Shown in pieces: positions 51,995 through 60,696 of a stretch of DNA of 64,000 nucleotides. The notes beneath the pieces were generated by a model. It did not search any database. It was not told the DNA's origin and worked only from the letters and a program-made list of their open reading frames with translations. This DNA comes from Silanimonas sp044377035 (lineage in GTDB: Bacteria > Pseudomonadota > Gammaproteobacteria > Xanthomonadales > Xanthomonadaceae). The stretch spans positions 90,877 through 154,876 of the forward strand of contig NZ_JBILJW010000007.1 of assembly GCF_044377035.1 (NCBI RefSeq). The letters run 5' to 3'. A program made the position numbers and the translations under genes. The stretch's first letter is position 1. Every line of letters begins with the position of its first letter.

Positions 51995-52188
51995 ATTTCG
52001 GCGTCGTCCAGCATCCGCGACTGCGCGCGGCCCGTGGCCTCGGCGCGATCGCGCAGCAGGCGCGTGGTGCCGAGCAGCAGCAAGGCCAGCGCGGCAAGCA
52101 GGAGCAGCAGCACCACGCCGGTGCCGACCGGCAGCAGCACCGCCATCGCGAAACAGGCCAGGGCGGCCAGCAGGATCAACCACGCCAT
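51943..52188 (-). CDS. Small two-TM membrane protein
   Basis: 81 residues, not recognised. Two adjoining hydrophobic segments (about 2-20 and 24-42; LLPVGTGVVLLLLLAALALL spans the turn) are followed by a charged, helical cytosolic tail (DDAEIQRVREALDARR). It is convergent with, and overlaps, the DUF2256 gene by 52 bases. It may be a real small membrane protein; coding potential rests on its composition and clean ATG. Starts 61 bases after the stop of the cardiolipin synthase gene. Confidence 0.5.
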   Translation of the reverse strand: MAWLILLAALACFAMAVLLPVGTGVVLLLLLAALALLLLGTTRLLRDRAEATGRAQSRMLDDAEIQRVREALDARRQASEQ

Positions 52189-52249
52189 CGTCGGCGCTCC
52201 GAGGGGATTCGGCGCCGAGTCTAGCGCGCGCCGCCGATGCCCTTCGCCC

Positions 52250-53719
52250 TCAGAGCAGTGGGGCGAGCAGTCGCGCGGCGCTGTCGGTGTAGGCCTGCAG
52301 GCCGGACGGCTGCCAGCCGCGCGGCACTTCCTTCGATTGCTCGAGGTCTTCCGAGATCCGCGCCGCCAGCCGCGCCGCGACGCGGGCATCGCGGGCCAGC
52401 ACCGACAGCTCGAAGTTCAGCCAGAAGCTGCGCGGGTCGACGTTGGCGCTGCCGATCAGGGCGATCTCGTCGTCCACCAGCAGGGCCTTGCCGTGCAGCA
52501 TGCGCGGCTGGAATTCGAACACGCGCACGCCGGCTTCGAGCAGCTCCGGGTAGAAGCTGCGCGCGGCCGCGCGCACCAGGCGGTTGTCGTTGCGGCGCGG
52601 AAGCAGCAGGCGCACGTCGAGGCCGCTGAGCGCGGCGGACGTCAGCGCCAGCAGCACGGCGGCATCCGGAACGAAGTAGGGCGTCATCAGCCAGACGCGG
52701 CGCTTGGCGTTGTGCAGGGCTTCGACGTGCACGCGGTGGATCGGGGCCAGCGGGTTGTCGGGCCCGGACGGCACGAGCTGGCAGCGCACGTCGCCGATCG
52801 GCAAGGGCGGCCAGTGCATGGCTTCGCTGAACGTGCGGCCGGTGGCGTAGTGCCAGTCCTCCGCGAAGGCCAGCTGCAGCGCGCGCACCACTTCGCCTTC
52901 CATCCGCAGGTGCAGGTCGTGGAAGGCGGCGGCGGACGCGCGCTCGCTCTGGGTGTCGCTGATGTTCACGCCGCCGGTGAAGCCGGTGCGGCCGTCGATG
53001 ACGGCGATCTTGCGGTGCGTGCGCAGGTTCAGCGTGGGGCGCCACAGCACGTGGCCAAGCTTCAGCGGGTGGAACCACGCCACCTCGGCGCCGGCCTCGC
53101 GCAGCGGCTGCAGGAAGCGCGGTGAACACTTCCGTGAGCCGAGGCCGTCGATGAGCAGGCGCACCTGCACGCCGGCGCGGGCCCGTTCCGCCAACAGGTC
53201 GCGAAGGCGGGTGCCGACGCTGTCCGGCTCGTAGATGTAGTACTCGAGGTGCACCGACTCGCGGGCCGCCTCGATGGCCTCGAACAGCGCGTCGAAGGTG
53301 CGTTCGCCCCCGGTCAGCAGGTCGATGGACGTGGCGCGGGTGGGCGCGTGGCCGGTGGCCGCCTCGATCAGCCGTTCCTGGCCTTCCTCAGAGGGGTCGC
53401 CGCAGGGCGGGAGGCGCGCTGCCGCCAGCGCCAGCCGGGCGCGCAGGCGCTTCAGCTTGCGCCGGTGGATGCGCTGCGGGCCCAGCCACCAGTAAACGGC
53501 CCAGCCGAGGACGGGCAGCCAAGCCAGGGCCAGCAGCCAGGCGAGGGTCGCCACCGGCTCGCGACGCTGGCGGATGATCCAGGCGGCGAGCACCAGCACG
53601 TAGCCGAGCCAGGCCAGGCCCAGCCACGGCGACGTCAACCAGCCCTCGAGGGTGCCCAGCGTGCGGGTGAGCGTCGCCAGCGCGGCATCGACGACGGGGG
53701 GCTGGGCGAACGCATCCAT
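52250..53719 (-). CDS. Cardiolipin synthase (phospholipase D family)
   Basis: 489 residues. Two N-terminal TMs (about 30-48 and 58-80) precede two PLD domains. The HKD motifs are HRKIAVIDGRTGFTGG (about 243) and HGKALLVDDEIALIGSAN (about 418), each with the catalytic His, Lys and Asp. The enzyme would join two phosphatidylglycerol molecules at the inner membrane, as ClsA does. ATG 53719 chosen because it gives the usual short N-terminus before TM1. It is divergent from the fliE operon. Confidence 0.9.
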   Translation of the reverse strand: MDAFAQPPVVDAALATLTRTLGTLEGWLTSPWLGLAWLGYVLVLAAWIIRQRREPVATLAWLLALAWLPVLGWAVYWWLGPQRIHRRKLKRLRARLALAAARLPPCGDPSEEGQERLIEAATGHAPTRATSIDLLTGGERTFDALFEAIEAARESVHLEYYIYEPDSVGTRLRDLLAERARAGVQVRLLIDGLGSRKCSPRFLQPLREAGAEVAWFHPLKLGHVLWRPTLNLRTHRKIAVIDGRTGFTGGVNISDTQSERASAAAFHDLHLRMEGEVVRALQLAFAEDWHYATGRTFSEAMHWPPLPIGDVRCQLVPSGPDNPLAPIHRVHVEALHNAKRRVWLMTPYFVPDAAVLLALTSAALSGLDVRLLLPRRNDNRLVRAAARSFYPELLEAGVRVFEFQPRMLHGKALLVDDEIALIGSANVDPRSFWLNFELSVLARDARVAARLAARISEDLEQSKEVPRGWQPSGLQAYTDSAARLLAPLL

Positions 53720-53770
53720 GCGCGCATGGTCGCATGCGGCGGAAACCCGCCGGTGGGCCGCCCCGGGCCA

Positions 53771-53786
53771 TGGCACGGGGCTTGCA
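53771..53786 (+). promoter_or_regulatory. Sigma-54 promoter of the fliE operon
   Basis: TGGCAC-N5-TTGCA, with GGGGC as the spacer: a full match to the -24/-12 consensus. It lies 43 bases before the fliE start; transcription should begin near 53797. This makes fliEFGHIJK an RpoN-dependent, enhancer-activated operon, as known for class II flagellar genes in several Gammaproteobacteria. No enhancer-binding protein gene is in the window. Confidence 0.9.
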
Positions 53787-53829
53787 CCCTTCCCGGCACC
53801 TGACCGTCCGTGGCCCGACGCCCGCTCCC

Positions 53830-54222
53830 ATGTCCGACGCCATCTCCTCCGTCCTGAGCCAGATCCGCAGCTACCAGAGCCAGGTGGGCCAAGCCCTGCC
53901 GGGCGGCGGCCTGGGTGCCGCTGGCGGTGTCGGTGGTGTCGGCGGCGTCGGGGGAACGAATGCGCCCGCTGGCGCCGGCGGAGCCGCCGGGGTCGGTGCG
54001 CCGAGCTTCGGCGACGCCCTCGGCAACGCCCTGAAGAAAGTGAACAGCCTGCAGGCCGAAACCCGCGACCTGCAGGCCGCCTTCGAGCGCGGCGATCCGA
54101 AAGCCGACCTCGCCCGCGTGATGGTGGCCGCCCAGGCCTCGAGCGTCGCCTTCCGGGCCACGGTCGAGGTGCGCAACCGGTTGGTGCAGTCCTACCAAGA
54201 CGTTATGAACATGCCGCTGTAA
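53830..54222 (+). CDS. fliE: Flagellar hook-basal body complex protein FliE
   Basis: 130 residues. The rod-MS ring adaptor is recognised by the C-terminal KADLARVMVAAQASSVAF and VEVRNRLVQSYQDVMNMPL. A Gly/Val/Ala-rich insert (about 25-60, with GGVGGVGGVGG) makes it longer than the usual about 105 residues. The ATG at 53830 lies 43 bases after the sigma-54 -12 element. First gene of the operon. Confidence 0.92.
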   Translation: MSDAISSVLSQIRSYQSQVGQALPGGGLGAAGGVGGVGGVGGTNAPAGAGGAAGVGAPSFGDALGNALKKVNSLQAETRDLQAAFERGDPKADLARVMVAAQASSVAFRATVEVRNRLVQSYQDVMNMPL

Positions 54223-54238
54223 GGCACGGACCGAACCC

Positions 54239-56008
54239 ATGAATGCCGTTGTCGTCCCGCAATCCCCATCGCCCCCGCCCGGCCTGATCGCCCAGATCGG
54301 CCAGGCCGGCCTGATGCGCCAGCTGTGGACGATGGGCCTGCTCACGCTGGCGATCGCCGGCGGGTTGTGGGCCTTCTTCTGGTTGCAGAAGCCGGCGCTC
54401 GTCACGGTGCAGAGCGGCGTCGATGCGGCCACCGCCGCCGAGTTCGCCGATGCCCTGCGCGGCGCGCAGATCCCCGTCGAGATCAATGCCGCCACTGGCG
54501 ACGTGCAGGTGCCCGGTGAGCGCCTGCAGGACGCGCGCATGGCGCTGGCCACCGCGGGCCTGAGCGGCAGTGATGGCCCCGGCATGGCCCTGATCGAGCG
54601 CGATCCCGGCTTCGGCGTCAGCCAGTTCGTCGAAACCGCACGCTACCAGCGCGCGCTCGAAAGCGAGCTCGCCAAGACCATCAAGCAGCTGCGGCCGATC
54701 CGCGAGGCGCGCGTGCACCTCGCCCTGCCGCGGCCTTCGGCATTCACGCGCCAGCAGCAGCCGGCGGCCGCCTCGGTGGTGATCGGCCTGCTGCCCGGCC
54801 GCTTCATGAAGCCCGACGAAGTGCAGGCCATCCAGCATCTCGTCGCCAACGGCATCCCGAACCTCACGCCGGATCGCGTCACCGTCGTCGATGAATCCGG
54901 CCGCCTGCTCACCCGCGACGCCCCGGATTCCGCAAACGCCATCAGCGCGGAGCAGTTCGCCCTGACGCGCGAGAAGGAATCCTCGCTGTCGGCGAAGGTC
55001 GCTAGCCTGATCGAACCCCTGGTCGGCGTGGGCCGCGTACGCAGCGAAGTGGCGATCGACATGGACTTCGCCACCGTCGAGGAAGCGCGCGAGATCTACA
55101 CGCCGGAATCCGGCCAGCTGCGCAGCGAGCAGGTGAGCGAGGAGCGCCGTGCCGAGGCCGCCGACCGCGGCGTGCCGGGCGCCACCAGCAACACGCCGCC
55201 GGGCCCCGATGCGGCCGCTCCGGCGGACCCCGCCGCCGACCCCGCGACCGGCGCGGCCGATGCCACTGCGGCCGCCGGCAATGCCGCGCCGGTCGATGGC
55301 GGCGCGAGCGAGGCGGCGAGCAGCCGCACGCGCAACTTCGAACTCGACCGCACCCTCACCCACACCCGCCAGCCGGTGGGCCGCGTGAAGCGCATCACCG
55401 TCGCCGTCGTGCTCGACAACGTGCCGAACGTGCCGGCCCCGTTGGCGGAAGGCGAAGAAGCCCCCGAGGGCGAGCCCGCGCCGTTCCGTGCGCTCAGCGC
55501 CGATGAGATCGGCCGCATCGAGGCGCTGGTGAAGCAGGCCGTCGGCTTCAATGAGCAGCGCGGCGACGTCGTCACCGTGGTGAACGCGCCCTTCGTCGTG
55601 CCCGAGCCGCTCGAGGACATCGCGACCCCGATCTGGGAGAACCCGCTGGTGTGGCAGATCGGCCGCATCGCCATCGGCGCGCTGCTGGTGCTGCTGCTGA
55701 TCTTCATGGTCATCCGCCCGGCGATGAAGCAGCTGCTGGCCGTTCCCGTCCGTAACGCCGACGAGAACAGCCCGGCGTATGCTGCCGATGGCACCCCGCT
55801 GCTGCCCGGCAGCGCCGGTGCCGCGGGGCAGGCTGCGCTGCCGCCGGGGGCTCCCGGCACGGCGCTCGCGCTGCCCGGGCAGGCCGGCGCCGGATTCGCG
55901 CCGCCGACCAGCATCGAAGGCAAGATCGAGTACGCGCGCAATGCCGTCAAAGAGGATCCGCGCCGCGTCGCCCAGGTCGTGAAGGAATGGATGGCGAACG
56001 ATGCCTGA
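54239..56008 (+). CDS. fliF: Flagellar MS-ring protein FliF
   Basis: 589 residues. TM1 at about 31-50, ring-building motifs RBM1-2 in the periplasm (GFGVSQFVETARYQRALESE), a low-complexity Ala/Pro/Asp stretch (about 300-365), TM2 at about 475-495 (IGALLVLLLIFMVIRPA) and a cytoplasmic C-terminus that binds FliG (YARNAVKEDPRRVAQVVKEW). Starts 16 bases after fliE; overlaps fliG by 8 bases. Confidence 0.95.
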   Translation: MNAVVVPQSPSPPPGLIAQIGQAGLMRQLWTMGLLTLAIAGGLWAFFWLQKPALVTVQSGVDAATAAEFADALRGAQIPVEINAATGDVQVPGERLQDARMALATAGLSGSDGPGMALIERDPGFGVSQFVETARYQRALESELAKTIKQLRPIREARVHLALPRPSAFTRQQQPAAASVVIGLLPGRFMKPDEVQAIQHLVANGIPNLTPDRVTVVDESGRLLTRDAPDSANAISAEQFALTREKESSLSAKVASLIEPLVGVGRVRSEVAIDMDFATVEEAREIYTPESGQLRSEQVSEERRAEAADRGVPGATSNTPPGPDAAAPADPAADPATGAADATAAAGNAAPVDGGASEAASSRTRNFELDRTLTHTRQPVGRVKRITVAVVLDNVPNVPAPLAEGEEAPEGEPAPFRALSADEIGRIEALVKQAVGFNEQRGDVVTVVNAPFVVPEPLEDIATPIWENPLVWQIGRIAIGALLVLLLIFMVIRPAMKQLLAVPVRNADENSPAYAADGTPLLPGSAGAAGQAALPPGAPGTALALPGQAGAGFAPPTSIEGKIEYARNAVKEDPRRVAQVVKEWMANDA

Positions 56009-57008
56009 CAAGAAGAGCGAATTCAGCGGCGTCGAGAAGGCCGCGATCCTGATGCTTTCGCTCGGCGAGGTCGAAGCCGCCGAGGTGCTCAAGCACATGT
56101 CGGCGAAGGAAGTGCAGAAGGTCGGCCAGGCCATGGCCGGCGTCGGTGCCGTCTCGCGCGAGCAGATCGAGGCCGTGGTCGGCGAGTTCGCCACGGCGCT
56201 CGACAAGCAGACGTCGGTCGGCGTCGGTGCCGATGACTACGTGCGCAAGGTGCTGGTGCAGGCCCTCGGCGAGGACAAGGCCGGCAGCGTCATCGACCGC
56301 ATCCTGCTCGGGCGCAACAGCTCCGGCATGGAGATGCTGAAGTGGATGGACCCGCGCGCGATCGCCGACCTGATCCGCAACGAGCATCCGCAGATCATGG
56401 CGATCGTCATGTCACACCTCGAGCCCGACCAGGCTGCCGAGACGCTGAAGAGTTTCCCCGAGCGCGTTCGTGCCGACGTGGTGCTGCGCGTGGCCACGCT
56501 CGACAACGTGCCGCCCGTAGCGTTGAACGAGCTGAACGAGGTGATGGAGAAGCAGTTCGCGGGTTCGCAGAACAGCAAGGCCACCACCATCGGCGGCATC
56601 AAGACCGCGGCGAACATCCTCAACTTCGTCGAGACCGGCCAGGACCAGATCATCCTCGGCGCCATCGGCAAGGTCGACCAGGCGCTGTCGGACCAGATCC
56701 AGGACCTGATGTTCGTGTTCGACGACCTCGCCGGCGTCGACGACAAGTCGATGCAGGCCATCCTGCGCGAAGTGCCCGGCGACCGCCTGCCGCTGGCCCT
56801 GCGCGGCGGCTCGCCCGAGGTCAAGGAGAAGGTGCTCAAGAACATGTCGCAGCGCGCCGCCGCCATCCTCAAGGAGGACATGGACGATCGCGGCCCGGTC
56901 AAGCTCAGCGATGTCGAGGGCGCTCAGAAGGAAATCCTCGCCATCGTCCGGCGTCTTGCTGACGAAGGCACCATCAGCCTCGGCGGTGCGAAAGAGGAGT
57001 TCGTGTGA
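56001..57008 (+). CDS. fliG: Flagellar motor switch protein FliG
   Basis: 335 residues. All three FliG domains are visible, including KAAILMLSLGE at the N-terminus, EHPQIMAIVMSHLEPDQAAE (EHPQ motif) in the middle domain, and the torque-helix region MFVFDDLAGVDDKSMQAILR with charged residues. It links FliF to FliM and the stator. Overlaps fliF by 8 bases and fliH by 4. Confidence 0.97.
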   Translation: MPDKKSEFSGVEKAAILMLSLGEVEAAEVLKHMSAKEVQKVGQAMAGVGAVSREQIEAVVGEFATALDKQTSVGVGADDYVRKVLVQALGEDKAGSVIDRILLGRNSSGMEMLKWMDPRAIADLIRNEHPQIMAIVMSHLEPDQAAETLKSFPERVRADVVLRVATLDNVPPVALNELNEVMEKQFAGSQNSKATTIGGIKTAANILNFVETGQDQIILGAIGKVDQALSDQIQDLMFVFDDLAGVDDKSMQAILREVPGDRLPLALRGGSPEVKEKVLKNMSQRAAAILKEDMDDRGPVKLSDVEGAQKEILAIVRRLADEGTISLGGAKEEFV

Positions 57009-57580
57009 GCGACGCCGCCGCCCTCTGGCGCGTGCCGGCGCTCGACGCGCCGCCGCCGCCCAAGCCGCCTTCGATCGACGAGCTGCAGCGCATCGAAGAG
57101 TCCGCGCGCAAGGAAGGTTTCGAGGCCGGTCGCCGCGAAGGCATGAAGACCGGCGAGGCCGAGGTGCGCAAGCTGGTCGCGCAGATCGAAGGCGTCGTCG
57201 AAGCCATGGCACGGCCGCTCGGGCGCCTCGATGACGAGGTGCATGCAGCGCTCGGGCAGATGGCCGTGCGCATTGCCGGTGCGCTGATCGGCCGCGCCTA
57301 CGAGGCCGATCCGGAGCTTCTGGCGCAGCTGGTGCGCACCGCCATCGATGCGGTCGGCCCCGGCCAGCGCGACATCGAACTGCGCGTGCATCCCGAGGAC
57401 GCCAAGGTGCTGCAGCCCTGGTTGCCGCAGTGGCCGGATGCCCGCGTCATCACCGACGCGCAGCTGGCGCGCGGCGACGTGCGCATCCATGGCGACGGCG
57501 TGCGCATCGACGCACGCACGGATTCGCGCCTGCAGGCGGCGCTCGCGGCCGTGCTCAATCCGATGGGCAGCGGCGCATGA
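57005..57580 (+). CDS. fliH: Flagellar assembly protein FliH
   Basis: 191 residues. The negative regulator/stator of the FliI ATPase. An N-terminal segment rich in Pro, then EESARKEGFEAGRREGMKTG with the FliH Gly-repeat helix pattern, then a C-terminal domain (DIELRVHPEDAKVLQPWLPQ). GTG start within the fliG stop (GTGA), and its own stop overlaps fliI by 4 bases. Confidence 0.93.
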   Translation: MSDAAALWRVPALDAPPPPKPPSIDELQRIEESARKEGFEAGRREGMKTGEAEVRKLVAQIEGVVEAMARPLGRLDDEVHAALGQMAVRIAGALIGRAYEADPELLAQLVRTAIDAVGPGQRDIELRVHPEDAKVLQPWLPQWPDARVITDAQLARGDVRIHGDGVRIDARTDSRLQAALAAVLNPMGSGA

Positions 57581-58941
57581 GCACCGCCACCGGCCAACTG
57601 CTGGCCTCGCGCGACGCTCGGCTCGCGGCGCGTCTGTCCACGCTCGAACCGCAGCTCGATCGCCTGGGCACTGTGCGCGAAGGCGTGCTGCGTCGCGCCG
57701 TCGGGCTCACGCTGGAAGCCGAAGGCTGCGAAGTGCCGCTCGGCTCCGCCGTGCGCATCGAAGCCCAGGGGGGCCAGTTCGTCGAGGCGGAAGTCGTCGG
57801 CTTCGCTGGCGACAAGACCTTCCTGATGCCCACCACCGACCTGCACGGCCTGCTGCCGCGCGCGCGCGTGGTGCCGGGCTGGGCGCGCGGGCGCGTGGCG
57901 GTGGGCGAGGGCCTGCTCGGCCGCGTCATCGACAGCGATGGCCATGCGCTCGACGGCCGGCCGCAGCCGCGCCCCGACGGCTACACCGGGCTCACCGGCG
58001 TGCCGCTGAACCCGCTCGCTCGCGAACCGATCACCCAGGGCCTCGATGTCGGCGTGCGCGCGATCAACGCGATGCTGCCCATCGGCCGTGGTCAGCGCGT
58101 CGGCCTGTTCGCTGGCTCCGGCGTGGGTAAATCGACGCTGCTGGGCATGATGACCAAGTACACGCAGGCCGATGTCGTCGTGGTCGGGCTGATCGGCGAA
58201 CGTGGTCGCGAAGTGCGCGATTTCGTCGAGAGCACGCTCGGCCCCGCCGGCCTGAAGCGCGCCGTCGTCGTCGCCTCGCCCGCCGATCGTCCGCCGCTGG
58301 CGCGCATCCATGGCGCGCTGCGCGCCACCGCCATCGCCGAGCACTTCCGCGACCAGGGCTTGAACGTGCTGCTGCTGATGGATTCGCTGACGCGCTTCGC
58401 CCAGGCGCAGCGTGAGATCGGCCTCTCCATCGGCGAGCCGCCCACCACGCGCGGCTACCCGCCGTCGGTGTTCGCGCGACTGCCAGCGCTCGTGGAGCGC
58501 GCCGGCATGGGCCCGGCCGGGCGCGGTTCGATCACCGCGTTCTACACCGTGCTGACCGAAGGCGACGACCAGCAGGAACCCATCGCCGACGCTGCGCGCG
58601 CCATCCTCGACGGCCACATCGTGCTCGATCGACGCATCGCCGATTCCGGCCTCTACCCGGCCATCGACATCGAGCGTTCGGTGTCGCGCGTCGTCACCGA
58701 GATCGCCGACCTCGCCACCCGCGAGCGCATCCGCCGCTTGAAGCGGCTGATGGCGGCGTATTCCGCGCAGCGCGACCTGATCGCCATCGGCGCCTACCAG
58801 CGCGGCGCCGACCCGCTGGTGGACGAAGCCATCGCCCGCTGGCCCGCCATCCAAGCCTTCCTCGGCCAGGACGTGCACGAAGGCGCCAGTCTCGAATCGA
58901 GCAAGGCCGCGCTGGCCCAGCTGCTGGAGGCCAGTCCGTGA
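57577..58941 (+). CDS. fliI: Flagellum-specific ATPase FliI
   Basis: 454 residues, an F1-beta-like ATPase that powers export of flagellar parts. Walker A is GSGVGKST (180-187), Walker B is VLLLMDSLTRFAQAQRE, and GEPPTTRGYPPSVFA and GSITAFYTVLTEGDDQQEPI are family motifs. Overlaps fliH and fliJ by 4 bases each. Confidence 0.97.
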   Translation: MSTATGQLLASRDARLAARLSTLEPQLDRLGTVREGVLRRAVGLTLEAEGCEVPLGSAVRIEAQGGQFVEAEVVGFAGDKTFLMPTTDLHGLLPRARVVPGWARGRVAVGEGLLGRVIDSDGHALDGRPQPRPDGYTGLTGVPLNPLAREPITQGLDVGVRAINAMLPIGRGQRVGLFAGSGVGKSTLLGMMTKYTQADVVVVGLIGERGREVRDFVESTLGPAGLKRAVVVASPADRPPLARIHGALRATAIAEHFRDQGLNVLLLMDSLTRFAQAQREIGLSIGEPPTTRGYPPSVFARLPALVERAGMGPAGRGSITAFYTVLTEGDDQQEPIADAARAILDGHIVLDRRIADSGLYPAIDIERSVSRVVTEIADLATRERIRRLKRLMAAYSAQRDLIAIGAYQRGADPLVDEAIARWPAIQAFLGQDVHEGASLESSKAALAQLLEASP

Positions 58942-59384
58942 ATTCCAAGCGCCTCGACCCGTTGATCCGCCGTGCCGAGAGCCGCGAGGACGCGCTCGCC
59001 AAGGAGCTCGCCAAGCGCGTGCAGGCGCACCAGCAGCAGGCGCAGCGCCTAGGGGATCTCGAACGCTTCCGCGGTGAGTACGAAGCCCCGCCGGTGCCCG
59101 GCACCGCCGTCTCGGCGAGCCAGTTGCTCAACCGCGCCGCCTTCCTCGCCAAGATCGACGACGCGGTGGTGACGCAGCAGAAGCACATCGCCACCAGCGA
59201 GGAGGCGCTGTCCATCGAGCGCACGCGCCTGCTGCTCGCCAGCCGCGACAAGCTGGTGCTGGAGAAGCTTTCGGCGAGCTACCGCAGCGTCGAGCTCAAG
59301 GCCGAGGAGCGCCGCGACCAGAGCGTGCTCGACGACCTCGGTGCCCGCGCGCACCGCGAACGCCAGACCAAGGACACGCCATGA
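58938..59384 (+). CDS. fliJ: Flagellar export protein FliJ
   Basis: 148 residues, almost entirely helical (coiled-coil hairpin) with many Gln/Arg/Glu, as FliJ. It resembles the F1 gamma subunit stalk and works with FliI. The weak sequence conservation of the family means context and length carry the assignment. GTG start overlapping fliI; 4-base overlap into fliK. Confidence 0.85.
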   Translation: MNSKRLDPLIRRAESREDALAKELAKRVQAHQQQAQRLGDLERFRGEYEAPPVPGTAVSASQLLNRAAFLAKIDDAVVTQQKHIATSEEALSIERTRLLLASRDKLVLEKLSASYRSVELKAEERRDQSVLDDLGARAHRERQTKDTP

Positions 59385-60628
59385 CGCTGCCCAGTTTCTC
59401 CGCCGCGCTCGGCGCGCCTTCGACGACGCCGATGCCCGCCCTTGCCGATGGGCCGCTGGCCGACGGCACCGGCGCAACGATTGATGCCGCGACGGGCGGC
59501 TTCGCTGCCGTGCTGGATGAAGCCGCGGCGAGCCTCGATGCGCTCGCCGCCAGCGCGCTCGAGGGCGCGATGCCTGTCCTGCAGGCGCTGCCCGAAGTGC
59601 CGGTACCGACGCTTCCTGCGGCCGCTGCGATCGCGACGGCGCTCCCCACGACATTGGCGACGACACTTTCCACCTTGGATGCGAGCGCGAGTCCGGCAAC
59701 GCCCAGCGATGCCGGCCTGGACGCCGCGGCGCCGGCACCCGGTTGGCCGCCGCCGGGCCTGTCCTCACTGTTTCCCGGTAGCCCCGTGCTCGCTGCCCAA
59801 GCGTGCGCGCAGGCCGCGGCATCGACGCTGGCCTCGGCGCGTGGTTTTGCGCTCAGCGCCCTGCTCCCCGAAGCCGTCGATTCGCGCCTGCCGGACAGCG
59901 CCAGCCCCTCGCCCGCCACCGGGCTCGCGCTCGACAAAGGCGTGGCATCCACGGTGGGCGCCGCCGCCGCGATGCCCATGCCTCTCGCGAACGCCGCCGG
60001 CCCCGATGCCTTGGCTGCCGCGCTGGCGCGCCAGCCGGCCACGCTGCGCCTGCCCGTGGCCGACGACAGCGATACGTCGGCGCTCACCGCCCTCACTGAA
60101 ACGCTGGGCCTCGAGCGGGCGCCGGACGCCGCGCCGCTTGCGCCGACGTCGCCTACGCCGGCTCTGCACAAGCTTGATCTCGCCCAGGCCTTCCCGGCGC
60201 CGGTGCCGCTGCCCTCACCGCGCTTCGCCGAAGAGGTGGGCGCGCGCCTGCAGTGGATCGCCGAGCAGCAGGGCGGCGAAGCCACGCTGCGCATCAGCCC
60301 CGATGGCCTCGGCCCGGTCGAGATCCGTTTGAAGCTCGACGGCGATCGCGTCGAGCTCGGCTTCACCGCCACCCAGCAGGACACCCGCCAGGCCCTGCAG
60401 GACGCCCTGCCGAAGCTGCGCGAAATGCTCGCGCAGCAGGGCCTGCAGCTGGGGCAGGCCGACGTCGGGCAGAAGCACGCGCAGTCGTCGAACGAGGACG
60501 CGCCGAAGAGTGCGAATGGCTTCGCAGGCGACGATGAGGGCGACGCGATCGTGCTTGCCGGCACCCAGCGCGAGTCGAACGTGATCGTGGGTCGAGTCGG
60601 TCGGGGCGTTCTGGATCTCTACGCCTGA
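59381..60628 (+). CDS. fliK: Flagellar hook-length control protein FliK
   Basis: 415 residues. A long Ala/Pro-rich N-terminal ruler (about 1-270) and a conserved C-terminal substrate-switch domain (about 278-360) with ATLRISPDGLGPVEIRLKLD and LREMLAQQGLQLGQADV. It measures hook length and switches export specificity via FlhB. It is the last gene of this flagellar operon in the window; fliLMNOPQR do not follow. Confidence 0.92.
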   Translation: MTLPSFSAALGAPSTTPMPALADGPLADGTGATIDAATGGFAAVLDEAAASLDALAASALEGAMPVLQALPEVPVPTLPAAAAIATALPTTLATTLSTLDASASPATPSDAGLDAAAPAPGWPPPGLSSLFPGSPVLAAQACAQAAASTLASARGFALSALLPEAVDSRLPDSASPSPATGLALDKGVASTVGAAAAMPMPLANAAGPDALAAALARQPATLRLPVADDSDTSALTALTETLGLERAPDAAPLAPTSPTPALHKLDLAQAFPAPVPLPSPRFAEEVGARLQWIAEQQGGEATLRISPDGLGPVEIRLKLDGDRVELGFTATQQDTRQALQDALPKLREMLAQQGLQLGQADVGQKHAQSSNEDAPKSANGFAGDDEGDAIVLAGTQRESNVIVGRVGRGVLDLYA

Positions 60629-60696
60629 CATTGGGGCGGGGGTCATCGAGCCCTATGCCCTTACAATCCGGGCTGAAGCCGTTCTGCGCACTGCCC

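Noticed and set aside
54203..56206. A 667-codon open frame opposite fliF
   Set aside because: Antisense of a clear FliF with all family motifs.
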